64,000 bases of DNA. Source: Ga0077555 sp031367895 (lineage in GTDB: Bacteria; Pseudomonadota; Alphaproteobacteria; Rhizobiales; Hyphomicrobiaceae). Numbering within the stretch: position 1 is the first letter of the stretch; the number at the start of each line of letters is the position of its first letter. The notes under the pieces were generated by a model. That model made no database searches. It saw only the letters and a program-made list of their open reading frames with translations, and was not told the DNA's origin. Shown here piece by piece: positions 8,088 through 17,969 of this stretch. The translations under genes and the position numbers were made by a program. Location of the stretch: assembly GCA_031367895.1 (NCBI GenBank), contig JANLQP010000093.1, positions 16,702 through 80,701 on the forward strand, written 5' to 3'.

Positions 8088-9464
8088 ATGAGCTTCGCGA
8101 AAGGCAATGAAACGCGGATTACAGCTGGCGGCCGGCCATCGCTGGTCGTCCAGCGCATCGGTGGTTGCCACACGAACGGGATCGGCTCGGCCGGACTCGC
8201 CGACGCGTCCCTCGAGAACTGGCTCGACCGGCTCGACTCGCCATTGACCGAACTGAAGGCGCAGTACCACTCGGGCGACCTGCCGCATTTGCGCGTGCCT
8301 GGGTGGCAGGATGATCTGGTTGCTGCCGAAGCCGCCGTCGCCAAGCTTGTCGTTGGTGCGCGGACAGTTATTTTCCTCGGGACCGGTGGTTCAAGTCTCG
8401 GCGGCCAGACGCTGGCGCAGCTCAACGGCTGGAATATTCCCGGAAGTGCGGACAAAGCTCAGAAATCGCGGCCGCGCACGCGCTTCTACGACAATCTCGA
8501 CGCATCGACGCTCGACAGCGCGCTGAAAAGCCTCGACCTCGCGGCAACGCGCTTCGTCGTCATCTCGAAGTCGGGCGGCACTCCGGAAACCTTGACACAA
8601 GCGGTGGCCGCGATCGGCGCCGTCCGCGCGGCCGGCCTAGAGGCCGAAATACCGCGAATGTTTCTCGGTCTCTCCGATCCGGCGGTGGGTGCGAAACTCA
8701 GCGGGCTGCGCATACTCTGCCAGGCCTTCAAGATTCCTGTGCTCGAACACCCGCCGGGCATCGGCGGACGTTTCTCGGCCCTCACCAACGTCGGCTTGCT
8801 GCCGGCAATCGTGCGCGGCCTCGATGTCCGCGCTGTCCGCGCCGGCGCCAAGGCGGTCGTCGATACGATGTTGGCCGCAGCCAATCCCGCAGCGTTTGCG
8901 CCGGCTGTTGGCGCGGCGGTTGCAGTTGGTCTCGCGCGCGAGCGTGGCATCCGCGTCAACATCATGTTGCCGTACGCCGATCGCCTGGCGCGATTCGGCC
9001 ACTGGTACGTGCAGCTGTGGGCCGAAAGCCTCGGCAAGGGCGGCGAGGGCACGACGCCGGTGGCCTGCCTCGGGCCGCTCGATCAGCACAGCCAGTTGCA
9101 GCTCTTCATGGACGGTCCGAAGGAGCATTACCTCACGGTGATGCGGACGCCGACTGCCGGCGTTGGGCCGATCATCGCGGATGATCTGGCGAAGCTCGCC
9201 GGGATTGGTTTCATGGGTGGCCGTCCGGTCGGCGATCTCGTCGCGGCACAAGCCGAGGCGGTCCCTGAGGCACTCGGGCGCGCGGGGCGTCCGGTGCGCA
9301 CGATCGATGTCGACCGCCTGGACGAGGCGGCGCTCGGTGCGCTCATGATGATGATGATGATTGAGACAATTCTCGCGGCACGATTGCTCGGGATCGATGC
9401 CTTCGATCAGCCGGCGGTGGAGCTGGCGAAGAACCTGACGCGGGATCGGCTGGCGGCGACGTAA
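8088..9464 (+). CDS. pgi: Glucose-6-phosphate isomerase
   Basis: Cytoplasmic enzyme interconverting glucose 6-phosphate and fructose 6-phosphate, 458 residues. Two SIS sugar-isomerase domains are visible. The first contains VIFLGTGGSSLGGQTL and the phosphate-binding SKSGGTPET (residues 160-168); the second contains PGIGGRFSALTNVGLLP and later HSQLQLFMDGP. This is the shorter form of the enzyme, related to the Pgi half of transaldolase-Pgi fusions of some bacteria; here it is a separate gene. Five consecutive ATG codons (9345-9359) encode a Met run in the C-terminal helix. It is not in an obvious sugar operon. Confidence 0.93.
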   Translation: MSFAKGNETRITAGGRPSLVVQRIGGCHTNGIGSAGLADASLENWLDRLDSPLTELKAQYHSGDLPHLRVPGWQDDLVAAEAAVAKLVVGARTVIFLGTGGSSLGGQTLAQLNGWNIPGSADKAQKSRPRTRFYDNLDASTLDSALKSLDLAATRFVVISKSGGTPETLTQAVAAIGAVRAAGLEAEIPRMFLGLSDPAVGAKLSGLRILCQAFKIPVLEHPPGIGGRFSALTNVGLLPAIVRGLDVRAVRAGAKAVVDTMLAAANPAAFAPAVGAAVAVGLARERGIRVNIMLPYADRLARFGHWYVQLWAESLGKGGEGTTPVACLGPLDQHSQLQLFMDGPKEHYLTVMRTPTAGVGPIIADDLAKLAGIGFMGGRPVGDLVAAQAEAVPEALGRAGRPVRTIDVDRLDEAALGALMMMMMIETILAARLLGIDAFDQPAVELAKNLTRDRLAAT

Positions 9465-9594
9465 CGCATTCGAGCGAACGGCATTAGATCGTACGCATCT
9501 GTGCATCATGCCGGCCCGGCATTGGCGCTGTTGGCGCAGGGCGTTAAATCAGAGCGAAGAATGCGCGCATTGATTCGCAGGTGAGGATTAGCCC

Positions 9595-11433
9595 GTGCCT
9601 GTCCGACAGCTTTCCCCCGAGACTATCAATCGCATCGCTGCCGGCGAGGTGATCGAGCGGCCGGCGAGCGTGGTGAAGGAACTGGTCGAGAACGCCATCG
9701 ATGCCGGCGCGCGGCAAATCGAAGTGGTGACGGCTGGCGGTGGTCTCTCGCTGGTGCGCGTTACCGACGACGGCTCCGGCATGGACCGCGCCGATCTGAC
9801 GCTCGCAATCGAGCGGCATGCGACGTCGAAGCTGGGAGAGGAAGATCTCTTCAATATCGCGACGCTCGGCTTTCGTGGCGAGGCGTTGCCGTCGATCGGT
9901 TCGATCGCGCTGCTGTCGATCCGCACGCGGCGTGTGCAGGATCCGAACGGTCTCGAGATCCAAGTCGAGCGCGGCTTGAAGCACGCGATCCGGCCAGCCG
10001 CGGTCAACCCCGGCACCAGCGTCGAGGTGCGCGATCTCTTTTCCGCGACGCCGGCGCGGCTGAAGTTCATGAAGTCGGAGCGGGCGGAAAACATCGCGAC
10101 GTCGGAGACGGTGAAACGCCTCGCGATGGCGCATCCGGAGATCGCGTTCACAGTAACCACGGGCGAGCGCGCGGGCCTCGTGCTGCCGGCCGTCACCGCC
10201 GATCCGGACGGTTTGCTGAAGCGGCTCGGCCGCATCATGGGTCGCGAGTTCCTCGACGACGCGTTGGCGCTCGATGGCGAACGCGACGGCATCCGCATCT
10301 CCGGCTTCGCGGGTCTGCCGACGTTGCACCGGCCGGATACGGCGTTGCAGTTCCTTTTCGTCAACGGCCGTCCCGTGCGCGACCGGCTGATCCTCGGTGC
10401 CTTGCGTGCGGCTTACGGCGATCTCGTGCCGAAGGGGCGGCATCCGCTCGTCGCGTTGTTCTTCACGCTCGATCCGCGCGAGGTCGACGTCAACGTGCAC
10501 CCGACCAAGGCGGAGGTGCGTTTCCGCGACGCCGGCGCGGTGCGCGCGCTGATCATCGGAGGTTTGCGCGCGACGCTGGAGAACGCGGGCCATCGCGCGA
10601 GTTCGGCCGGTGGTGCGCGGACTTTGGAAACGCTGGCGCGGACAGCGGACACGAGTAACGGTGCGGCGGCGGCCAATGTCGGCGCTGGTTTCGGGGTGTC
10701 GCAGCCGTGGCGCCCAACGACGGCGGCGCGGCCCTACTCCGCCGGTTTCGCCGAAGCGATGCAGGCGCCGTTCGCGGGCTTCGGTGAGCCGAGCGCCGAC
10801 ACCTCGGCGATGTCCGAGGTGCCGGCGGAGGCAACGCCGCAGTCGTTGCGAGCGCGCCCGCTTGGTGCCGCACGTGCGCAGTTGCACGAGACATATATCG
10901 TCGCGGAGACAGAGAATTCCGTCGTCATCGTCGACCAGCACGCCGCGCACGAGCGCCTTGTCTACGAGCGCATGAAGACGATGCTCAGCCACGGCGGCGT
11001 GACGCGGCAGGGCCTGCTGATCCCCGAGATTATCGAGATGGAGGCGGACGAAGCCGCATTGCTGGCGGATTGCTCGCATGAACTCGCCGAACTCGGGCTC
11101 GTCATCGAAACGTTCGGTCCTGGCGCCGTCGCCGTGCGGGAGGTGCCGGCCTTGCTCGGCGACACCGACGTCAAAGGCCTCGTTCGCGATCTGCTCGGCA
11201 GCGTGCTCGCCGAGGGTGGCACCAAACCACTGCGCGATCGGTTGGAGGCGGTCTGCGCCTCGATGGCCTGCCACGGCAGCGTGCGCGCCGGCCGCCGCCT
11301 GACACCCCAGGAGATGAACGCGCTGCTGCGCGAAATGGAGGCGACACCGCTCGCCGGACAATGCAATCATGGTCGCCCGACATACGTGGAGTTGCAGCGC
11401 GCCGACATTGAACGCCTGTTCGGTCGGCGCTGA
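9595..11433 (+). CDS. mutL: DNA mismatch repair protein MutL
   Basis: Mismatch-repair coordinator, 612 residues. The N-terminal GHKL ATPase has the expected blocks: INRIAAGEVIERPASVVKEL, ENAIDAGA, DDGSGM and GFRGEALPSI. A Pro/Ala-rich linker spans about residues 330-420. The C-terminal domain carries the metal-dependent nicking motif DQHAAHERLVYE (from residue 447), plus CHGSVRAG and CNHGRPT, so this MutL should be an endonuclease and work without MutH. The start is a GTG at 9595 with GTGAGGA upstream. mutS is not in the window. Confidence 0.97.
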   Translation: MPVRQLSPETINRIAAGEVIERPASVVKELVENAIDAGARQIEVVTAGGGLSLVRVTDDGSGMDRADLTLAIERHATSKLGEEDLFNIATLGFRGEALPSIGSIALLSIRTRRVQDPNGLEIQVERGLKHAIRPAAVNPGTSVEVRDLFSATPARLKFMKSERAENIATSETVKRLAMAHPEIAFTVTTGERAGLVLPAVTADPDGLLKRLGRIMGREFLDDALALDGERDGIRISGFAGLPTLHRPDTALQFLFVNGRPVRDRLILGALRAAYGDLVPKGRHPLVALFFTLDPREVDVNVHPTKAEVRFRDAGAVRALIIGGLRATLENAGHRASSAGGARTLETLARTADTSNGAAAANVGAGFGVSQPWRPTTAARPYSAGFAEAMQAPFAGFGEPSADTSAMSEVPAEATPQSLRARPLGAARAQLHETYIVAETENSVVIVDQHAAHERLVYERMKTMLSHGGVTRQGLLIPEIIEMEADEAALLADCSHELAELGLVIETFGPGAVAVREVPALLGDTDVKGLVRDLLGSVLAEGGTKPLRDRLEAVCASMACHGSVRAGRRLTPQEMNALLREMEATPLAGQCNHGRPTYVELQRADIERLFGRR

Positions 11434-11466
11434 TGCGATAGGAGACTGCTTGCCAGGAGATGGGGC

Positions 11467-11769
11467 ATGGCCAGATATGGCGCGTGGATCGTTGGTGGCC
11501 TGATCATCGCCGTGCTGGGATTCGCGCTCTGGTACCAGCAGCAATATCCGCGCGAGATCGTATCGACGTCGAGCATCCGCGTTGTCAGCACTTTGCGACC
11601 CGGCCCGCCGATGGCACTCGAGACCCGTGTCGTCAAGATAGCCAACAACCGCTTCGAGGAAGTGCGCATGCCGAACGGCACCTGGATCGGCTGTGCCGGC
11701 GACTGCCGCAAGGCAGCACTCGACGCAGGCCCCGATTTCTGGGATGCGCAAGCCCGAGACAGGCGTTGA
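11467..11769 (+). CDS. Small single-pass membrane protein of unknown function
   Basis: A 100-residue protein starting 33 bases after mutL with a good AGGAGATGGGGC ribosome site. One N-terminal membrane segment (WIVGGLIIAVLGFALWY) is followed by a basic/polar region probably facing the periplasm. It contains two Cys (IGCAGDCRKA) that could form a disulfide. I do not recognise a family. The codon use and ribosome site support it being real, and it may be cotranscribed with mutL and the following gene. Confidence 0.7.
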   Translation: MARYGAWIVGGLIIAVLGFALWYQQQYPREIVSTSSIRVVSTLRPGPPMALETRVVKIANNRFEEVRMPNGTWIGCAGDCRKAALDAGPDFWDAQARDRR

Positions 11770-11827
11770 GTGGCGGCCGGGGCTTCGATAGGTTTGCCCG
11801 ATCCGAGCCGCCGGGAGATCGCATCGT

Positions 11828-12316
11828 ATGACTTTCAGAACTGCACTCGCCCTGACCGCAACCGCATTGCTGCTGCCATTGCTTTCAGGCGCGGCGGATG
11901 CACAAACACCGGCGACGCCCGCTCCGGCGGAGACGAAGGCGACCGGGGTTGCGCACAAGGTCGCGATCCAGATCACCGAGAACCGGCCGGAGGCGATGAA
12001 CCTCGCGCTCAACAATGCGCAGAACGTGCTCGACCACTACAAGGCCAAAGGTGAGAAGGTTCTGATCGAGATCGTCGCCTACGGACCCGGCCTGCACATG
12101 CTGCGCATCGATACGAGCCCAGTGAAAGTGCGCATCGCTGAGATGTCGCTGGCTGAGCCAAACATCACGTTCATTGCGTGCGGCAACACGCAGGTGAGCC
12201 AGAGCAAGCAGGAAGGCAAGGCGGTGACGCTGATCTCGGAAGCGAAGGTACAGGCGTCGGGCGTCGTACGTCTCATGGAGCTGCAGGCGAAGGGATACGC
12301 GTACATCCGCCCGTGA
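11828..12316 (+). CDS. Periplasmic DsrE-family protein
   Basis: A 162-residue exported protein. A signal peptide (TALALTATALLLPLLSGAADA) is followed by a DsrE-like fold: a first strand HKVAIQITE, the helix NLALNNAQNVLDHYKAKG, the strand VLIEIVAYGPGLHML, and the family's ACGNTQ site with its single Cys. Cytoplasmic DsrE relatives transfer sulfur. The role of exported single-Cys versions is not established. It lies 58 bases after the small membrane protein and converges on the EAL-domain gene. Confidence 0.75.
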   Translation: MTFRTALALTATALLLPLLSGAADAQTPATPAPAETKATGVAHKVAIQITENRPEAMNLALNNAQNVLDHYKAKGEKVLIEIVAYGPGLHMLRIDTSPVKVRIAEMSLAEPNITFIACGNTQVSQSKQEGKAVTLISEAKVQASGVVRLMELQAKGYAYIRP

Positions 12317-12338
12317 CCCCCGTGATCGAAAGAGGAGC

Positions 12339-15300
12339 TTACTCGGCCGCGGTCTTATCCGGTCCAGAACTTAGAGCTTCGGCGTTGGCACGCGCGTCCG
12401 GCGCGGCCGCAGCAGTCGCTGCTTTGTTTCCCGCGAGCTTGGCGAGCCGCGCGGCAATGCCGGGGGGAAGCGCGTCGAGATTGGCGCGGCGAACCGGCCG
12501 GCGCGCAACAGGTAGCGCCGATGGCGTGGCCGGTTCGGGTGTCTGAGCCGCAGCTGCGGCAGGCTCGACGATCGGAGGCGCGACTGCGACAACCGGAGGC
12601 GGCGTAACGGCACCTGCTGCCGTCACCCGCACCGCAGCTTGCGTCGGCTGCGTGCGGTCATTGCCGGCAGCAGGTGCCGACGACGACCCTGACGCCGGAC
12701 TGGCCTGCACCGCGGCCTGAACTTTCCGCGCCAGATTCTGCAGCAAATGATCGGGATGCGTGGCTGGCGGCATTCTGGCGCGCGCAGTTGCGTTGACCGG
12801 CGGCTGGTAGGCCGGAACTTGCGCCGGCTGCGGCAGGATCGGAGACGTCGGCACGGTCGGTGGATTGGCGCGGGTATCCTGCGCCGCCGATTGCAAGGGC
12901 CGCACGAATGCTGCTGCTGCACTCGGTACACGGTTTGCGGCAGATGCAGCAGCGGTTGGCGCGGACGCTGCACTTGCCGGCGCAGGGCGCTGCAACGGCA
13001 CGACCTTCGCGCCCACCGGCGCTACCGCTGTAGCAGCTGTCGCTGCGATCGCTGCTTCAGGCGAAACGGTCTCGATCGGACGCCTCTTCTCGGCACCGTG
13101 CACGAGGCCACGGCGGCGCATGCGCCGGTCAGCCTTGCGGATCAGTTTCAACAGCCGGCTGACGTCACCGACCGACATCGGCTCGCCGTAATGGAAGCCC
13201 TGGGCGTATTGTGCGCCGATCGAACGCAGGAACGCTGCATCTTCCGGCGTCTCGATGCCTTCGGCGACGATTTTCTTGCCGAGCTCGTGCGCCAGCGCCA
13301 CGATCGAACGGACGATGATCGCGGTGTTGTCGCCTTCACCGCTCGATTGCACCAGCGCGCGGTCGATCTTGATGGTATCGAAGGGGAACCGGTTGAGGTA
13401 GGCGAGCGAGGAGTAACCGGTGCCGAAATCATCGAGCGCCAGATGCACGCCGGCTTCCTTCAGCAGGTCCAGGATATGCGTCGCCTGCTCGGGGTTCTCC
13501 ATCACCAGCGATTCGGTGATCTCGAGGCGCACCGTATCGCTCTGGATGGCGGCGCTGCCGACAAGATGGCGAATCTCCTGCACGAGGTCGGGCTTGATCA
13601 ACTGCCGGCTCGAAATGTTGACACTGACAAACAGTGGCTGGCCGGGACGCGGCAACTCCTTCTGCCAGCGGGCGATGTCGGCGACGGCGCGGGTGAGTAC
13701 GTAGGAACCGAGCTGGACGATGAGATCGGTCTCTTCCGCTACCGGCACGAAATCGGCGGGCGACAGCATGCCGAGCTTCGGATGCTGCCAGCGCACCAGC
13801 GCCTCGAAGCCGACCAGTTCCTCATTCGAAAGCGCGACGATCGGCTGATAGAGTAGCGTCAGCTGACCGGTATCGATGGCGCGGCGCAGATCGCTTTCGA
13901 TGGCAATGCGCGCATCCTTCTCGCCGCGCATCTCGGCGCGGAAGATCTCGATCCGGTCGGAGCCAGCCCGCTTGGCGCGGAACATGGCGGTCTCGGCTTC
14001 ACGAACGAGCTCGCGGCCGTCGGCCTGCGTGCCGTCGAAGAGGGCGACGCCGATCGAACCGGTGATGATGATCTCCTGACCCGCCATGCGGATCGGCGAA
14101 CGCAGGGCCAGGCGAAGCCGCTCGGCGAGGACGGCAAGCTCCTGCGGATCGTGCGGCACCGTGGTCAGCAGCGCGAACTGGTCTCCGCTGATGCGCGCCA
14201 GCGTATCGTTCGGCTGCAGGTTGCGTGCGAGGCGTCGCGCCACCGTCAGCAGGATGCTGTCGCCGACGATCAGCCCGAACGAGCTGTTGATGCTGCGGAA
14301 CTTGTCGATGTCGAAGAAGAAGACGGTGGGCTTGTCGTGCTGCTCCGTCTTGGCGCGGCCGATCGCGGTGCCGAGGCGGTCGAAGAAGAGACCGCGGTTC
14401 GGAAGGCCCGTGAGGCTGTCGTGCACGGCGTCGTGCATCATGCGTTCCTGCGAGCGCTTCTCGTCGGTGATATCGCGAGCGAGACCGACACAGCGCAGCT
14501 GGCGGTGGTCGGTCGTCGCGATTGTCGCGCCTTCGAGCTCGAACCAGCGGAATGAGCTGTCGGCGTGGCGCAGCCGCAGCTCCTGGTGAATGACGCCGCC
14601 TGCCCGCTCCTTGATGCCGGAAAGGCCGAGCAGCAGGCGCTCCTTGTCGGTCGGGTGCAGGTAACCGACGAAGTCGTCGACCTTGGTCGGCAGTTCGCCG
14701 GCGCCGAGGCCAAGCGCCGCCTCTACCTCCGCGTCGAAGCGGATCTCGTCGCGCCGGGCGCTCCATTCCCAGACTGCGACGCCAGCACGGTCGATTGCAG
14801 CCAGCCGCAATTGCTGCTGGCTGGAGTTGGCTCCGTAAATCGGCTCGCCGGAGCGGAACGCGAATTGCGTGACGGTAAAGCCGATCAGCACCACGATCAG
14901 GACGAGGCCGGCGACGAGGCCCGTCACGACGAACTCGCCGGAGAGCTTACCCGTCAAGGTCGTTGCGGCACCGAATTGCCAGACCAGGAACATGATCCAC
15001 GTCGGAATCAGGGCCAGCGCGCGGTCGAGGCCACGGGCCGCCAGATAGAGCATGACGACGGTACCGAGGGTTCCGATCACCGGCATCGACAGGCGTGCGA
15101 TGGTTGCAGCGAGCCGCGGATCGAGAACGGCGACGACGACGACCGCGAGCTGGCCGGCGATCCAGACCAGGAAGAGCAGGCGCGCAAAACCGTTCCATAG
15201 ATTCACGCGCAGGAACGCGAACATGAAAATGACGAGGCTTGCCGCCAGTGCCGCCTCGGTTGCCGCGCGGTATTGTGCGTTGTCCTCGGGCTTCATCTGG

Positions 15301-16049
15301 AACAGCTTGTGCCAGAAGCCGAAGTCGACGCAGAGCAGCGCCAATGCGGCCCAAGCGACGAGTGCCGCACTCGGGAAGATCGCCTTATGGTTGGCCGCGA
15401 AGACAGCCGTCAGGAACACCGCGAGCAGGCCGGCAATGCCGAGCATGATGCCGTTGAAGAGCTGCCGGTCACGTTGCTTCTGCTCGAAGTCGAGCGGCTT
15501 CCAGAGATAGACGCGCGCGAACCGGTCGGATGTGAGCTCCGCGACATAGGTGATTGTCTGGCCGCGCTCGATCGTCAGGCGGAAGATGTCGGCGCGGTCG
15601 CTTTTGATGCGCTCAGGAGCAAAACCCGAGGAGTTGGACACGGCCGCGACACGGCGGGCATCGAGGTCGGGCAGGATGACGCCCGAGCCGATGGCATTGT
15701 ACCGGTCGGCCGTCAGCCACAGCTCAATCGTCTTGTCGGTTGCGTTGCTCAACGCGAACGCCAGCCAGTTCGGGTTGGTGCCGAGTGTCGAGGCGCGCAC
15801 GCTCATACGGCCGGCTGCACCATCGGGGCCGGGCGCGGTTTCGAGCTGGAGGCTGTCGCCGCGGCCGTCATAGACGTCGCCGAGATTGGTGATTTCCAGT
15901 CGATCGAGGTCACCAGTGACGGCAACCGGCTTCAGCGCGACGGCGTCCGTTGCGCCGAGCAGCAGCAACAGGAGACACGACAGCACGATGCTGCTCAGCA
16001 CGGTTGCCGAGCGACGTTGCAGAAATTTCGTCGGTTGCAGATGCTTCAT
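12339..16049 (-). CDS. DISM-7TM sensor with PAS, degenerate GGDEF and EAL domains (c-di-GMP signalling)
   Basis: Large inner-membrane signalling protein, 1236 residues. Order: signal sequence (to about 40), a periplasmic beta-rich sensor, seven membrane segments (about 195-400), PAS (about 420-525), GGDEF, EAL, then a Pro/Ala-rich tail of some 250 residues. The GGDEF signature is SGDQF (near 621), so diguanylate cyclase activity is doubtful. The EAL domain keeps its key elements (FEALVRW near 746, NISSRQL, LEITES, DDFGTGYSSL near 871, AEGIET, QGFHYGEP) and should degrade cyclic di-GMP. The ATG at 16049 overlaps the stop of the GNAT gene (ATGA), which favours this start over the longer frame from 16205 and implies translational coupling. 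Confidence 0.9.
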   Translation of the reverse strand: MKHLQPTKFLQRRSATVLSSIVLSCLLLLLLGATDAVALKPVAVTGDLDRLEITNLGDVYDGRGDSLQLETAPGPDGAAGRMSVRASTLGTNPNWLAFALSNATDKTIELWLTADRYNAIGSGVILPDLDARRVAAVSNSSGFAPERIKSDRADIFRLTIERGQTITYVAELTSDRFARVYLWKPLDFEQKQRDRQLFNGIMLGIAGLLAVFLTAVFAANHKAIFPSAALVAWAALALLCVDFGFWHKLFQMKPEDNAQYRAATEAALAASLVIFMFAFLRVNLWNGFARLLFLVWIAGQLAVVVVAVLDPRLAATIARLSMPVIGTLGTVVMLYLAARGLDRALALIPTWIMFLVWQFGAATTLTGKLSGEFVVTGLVAGLVLIVVLIGFTVTQFAFRSGEPIYGANSSQQQLRLAAIDRAGVAVWEWSARRDEIRFDAEVEAALGLGAGELPTKVDDFVGYLHPTDKERLLLGLSGIKERAGGVIHQELRLRHADSSFRWFELEGATIATTDHRQLRCVGLARDITDEKRSQERMMHDAVHDSLTGLPNRGLFFDRLGTAIGRAKTEQHDKPTVFFFDIDKFRSINSSFGLIVGDSILLTVARRLARNLQPNDTLARISGDQFALLTTVPHDPQELAVLAERLRLALRSPIRMAGQEIIITGSIGVALFDGTQADGRELVREAETAMFRAKRAGSDRIEIFRAEMRGEKDARIAIESDLRRAIDTGQLTLLYQPIVALSNEELVGFEALVRWQHPKLGMLSPADFVPVAEETDLIVQLGSYVLTRAVADIARWQKELPRPGQPLFVSVNISSRQLIKPDLVQEIRHLVGSAAIQSDTVRLEITESLVMENPEQATHILDLLKEAGVHLALDDFGTGYSSLAYLNRFPFDTIKIDRALVQSSGEGDNTAIIVRSIVALAHELGKKIVAEGIETPEDAAFLRSIGAQYAQGFHYGEPMSVGDVSRLLKLIRKADRRMRRRGLVHGAEKRRPIETVSPEAAIAATAATAVAPVGAKVVPLQRPAPASAASAPTAAASAANRVPSAAAAFVRPLQSAAQDTRANPPTVPTSPILPQPAQVPAYQPPVNATARARMPPATHPDHLLQNLARKVQAAVQASPASGSSSAPAAGNDRTQPTQAAVRVTAAGAVTPPPVVAVAPPIVEPAAAAAQTPEPATPSALPVARRPVRRANLDALPPGIAARLAKLAGNKAATAAAAPDARANAEALSSGPDKTAAE

Positions 16050-16645
16050 AGGGGCCGCGCCTCCGCCCAATCTTCGCGCGGCAGGCCGTAGAGGACGTGA
16101 TCCTCCCAGACGCCGTTGATCTTGAGATACCGGCGCGCCAGTCCCTCGTGGCTGAACCCGCGGCGCTCCAGGGTGCGCATCGACGCTGTATTGCCGGACA
16201 TGCACGCGGCTTCGAGGCGATGCAGGCGGATTTCCTCGAACGCAAAAACGGTTACGGCTGCCAGCGCCGCGGAGGCAAAGCCCTGCCGGACATGCGGCTT
16301 GCCGATCCAGTAGCCGACAGCTGCTGCCTGCGAGACGCCGCGGCGTACATTCGAGAGCGTGATACCGCCGACGAGCCCGCGTCCAGGTCCGCCAAAGATG
16401 AAGAACGCATAGCCCAGGTCTTCCTTGACGTCACGCTGGTAGCGTTTCAGGCGCTCGCGGAACGCGGATTTCGACAGCTCGTCCAGCGTCCACTGCGGCT
16501 CGTAGGGCGTCAGATGGGAGCGGCTCGCCTCGCGCAAGTCGCTCCAAGCAAAGAAATCGCCCATCTGCGGCGGACGCAGCAGCACAGCCCCTGCCTTGAG
16601 CACAAGGGACGTATCCTGCATCAGCGATGGCCGAATGAATGCCAC
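16046..16645 (-). CDS. GNAT family N-acetyltransferase, RimJ type
   Basis: A 199-residue acetyltransferase resembling RimJ, which acetylates the N-terminus of a ribosomal protein. The RimJ/RimL features are the early LLRPPQMGDFFAW, the acetyl-CoA-binding region YWIGKPHVRQGFASAAL and the C-terminal NTASMRTLERRGFSHEGLA. It lies between the M16 peptidase and the EAL-domain gene on the same strand, a neighbourhood I associate with the downstream end of rhizobial cox clusters. Its stop overlaps the next start by 4 bases. The true substrate is unknown. Confidence 0.88.
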   Translation of the reverse strand: MAFIRPSLMQDTSLVLKAGAVLLRPPQMGDFFAWSDLREASRSHLTPYEPQWTLDELSKSAFRERLKRYQRDVKEDLGYAFFIFGGPGRGLVGGITLSNVRRGVSQAAAVGYWIGKPHVRQGFASAALAAVTVFAFEEIRLHRLEAACMSGNTASMRTLERRGFSHEGLARRYLKINGVWEDHVLYGLPREDWAEARPL

Positions 16646-16700
16646 TCAGTGCCCTGCGGCCGAAACCGCCTCCCGTTGTCGAGTGCCCGAGCCGTTCGTC

Positions 16701-17969
16701 TCAGCCCCCCATCCGCTCCATGGCCCGCGCCGCGACCTTGGTCGCTTTGCGGCCCGCGCCCACCAGTGCAATGCTGGGCTTGGTGCCGTTGACCAGCTTC
16801 TGCACCGTCTCGCGTACGTTTTCGCGCGTCACCTCTTCGACGCGCTCGAGCAATTCCTCAGCCGGCATCAGGCGATCGAACGCCAGGATCTGGCGTGCCA
16901 TCTGCTCCGCCCGACCGACCGAGCTTTCGAGGCTCATCAGAAGGCCGGTCTTCAACTGCGCCTTCGAGCGTTGCAGCTCGCGCTCCGAAGCCAGATCGTT
17001 CGCTGCCACCAACAGCTCGTGGCGCACGACATCGACCAGTTCGTCGATCATTTCCGGGCCGGTTGCGGCATGCACCGAGAGGAGGCCGGTATCGCCGAGG
17101 CCCCAGGCCGATGAGTAGATCGAGTAGCAAAGGCCGCGTTTCTCGCGGATCTCCTGGAACAGGCGGGAAGACATGCCGCCGCCGAAGAGGCCGGAAAAAA
17201 CCTGCGCCGGGTAGAACGCCGGATCACGGAACGAGATGCCCTCGAAGCCGAGCACCACATGCGCCTGCTCGAATGTCTTGTCCGAGAGCCTGGACCCACC
17301 GACGTAGTGCGCCGGCGTGGCTGCCGACGCGCTTCCGGTATTGAGCCCCTGGAACAGGGCCTCGGCGTGACGCACGAGGGTGCCGTGCTCGATGTTGCCG
17401 GCGGCTGACAGAACCATCTGATCGGCGCGATAGCGGCTGGAAAGAAAGGCGCGGAGATCCGCGGTAGTGATGCTGCTGACACTCTCGACGGTGCCGAGGA
17501 TCGGACGTCCGAGCGGCTGGTCCGTGAATGCTGCGTCCTGGATGAGATCGTAAACGATGTCGTCCGGGCTATCGCGGGTGCCGGCGATCTCCTGCAGGAT
17601 CACGTCGCGCTCGCGCGCCAGATCCTCCTCGGAATAGCGCGGGTTCTGGACGATGTCGGCCAGGATATCGATGGCGACGCCGACGTCGTCCTTCAGCACG
17701 CGGGCGTAGTAGCAGGTGGCATCGAGGCTGGTGGCGGCATTGAGCTCGCCGCCGACCTGTTCGATTTCTTCCGCGATCTCGGCAGCCGTCCGCCGTCCCG
17801 TGCCCTTGAAAGCCATGTGCTCGAGGAAATGCGAGATGCCCGTCTGTTCGGGTGTCTCATGCCGGGCGCCGGACGCGACCCAGAGGCCGAGCGCGACGGT
17901 GCCCAGATGCGGCATCCGATGCGAGGCGACGCGCAGGCCGTTCGCAAGCCGTGAGACCGTGGTACTCAT
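16701..17969 (-). CDS. M16 family metallopeptidase, mitochondrial-processing-peptidase-like
   Basis: A 422-residue zinc peptidase close in type to the beta subunit of mitochondrial processing peptidase and to bacterial PepR/YmxG. The zinc motif HFLEH is at 47-51, and the further Glu ligand is in DVILQEIAGT. GGELNAATSLDATCYY is a characteristic block. The C-terminal domain has REKRGLCYSIYS. No signal peptide is visible, so it is probably cytoplasmic, unlike the 4.7 kb pair. Its start overlaps the thrC stop by 4 bases (ATGA), so the two are translationally coupled. Confidence 0.92.
   Translation of the reverse strand: MSTTVSRLANGLRVASHRMPHLGTVALGLWVASGARHETPEQTGISHFLEHMAFKGTGRRTAAEIAEEIEQVGGELNAATSLDATCYYARVLKDDVGVAIDILADIVQNPRYSEEDLARERDVILQEIAGTRDSPDDIVYDLIQDAAFTDQPLGRPILGTVESVSSITTADLRAFLSSRYRADQMVLSAAGNIEHGTLVRHAEALFQGLNTGSASAATPAHYVGGSRLSDKTFEQAHVVLGFEGISFRDPAFYPAQVFSGLFGGGMSSRLFQEIREKRGLCYSIYSSAWGLGDTGLLSVHAATGPEMIDELVDVVRHELLVAANDLASERELQRSKAQLKTGLLMSLESSVGRAEQMARQILAFDRLMPAEELLERVEEVTRENVRETVQKLVNGTKPSIALVGAGRKATKVAARAMERMGG

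Noticed and set aside
9544..12015. 823-codon minus-strand frame opposite mutL
   Set aside because: It mirrors mutL and the next two genes. Long antisense frames are expected at this GC content, and the translated sequence is Arg/His-rich and patternless.
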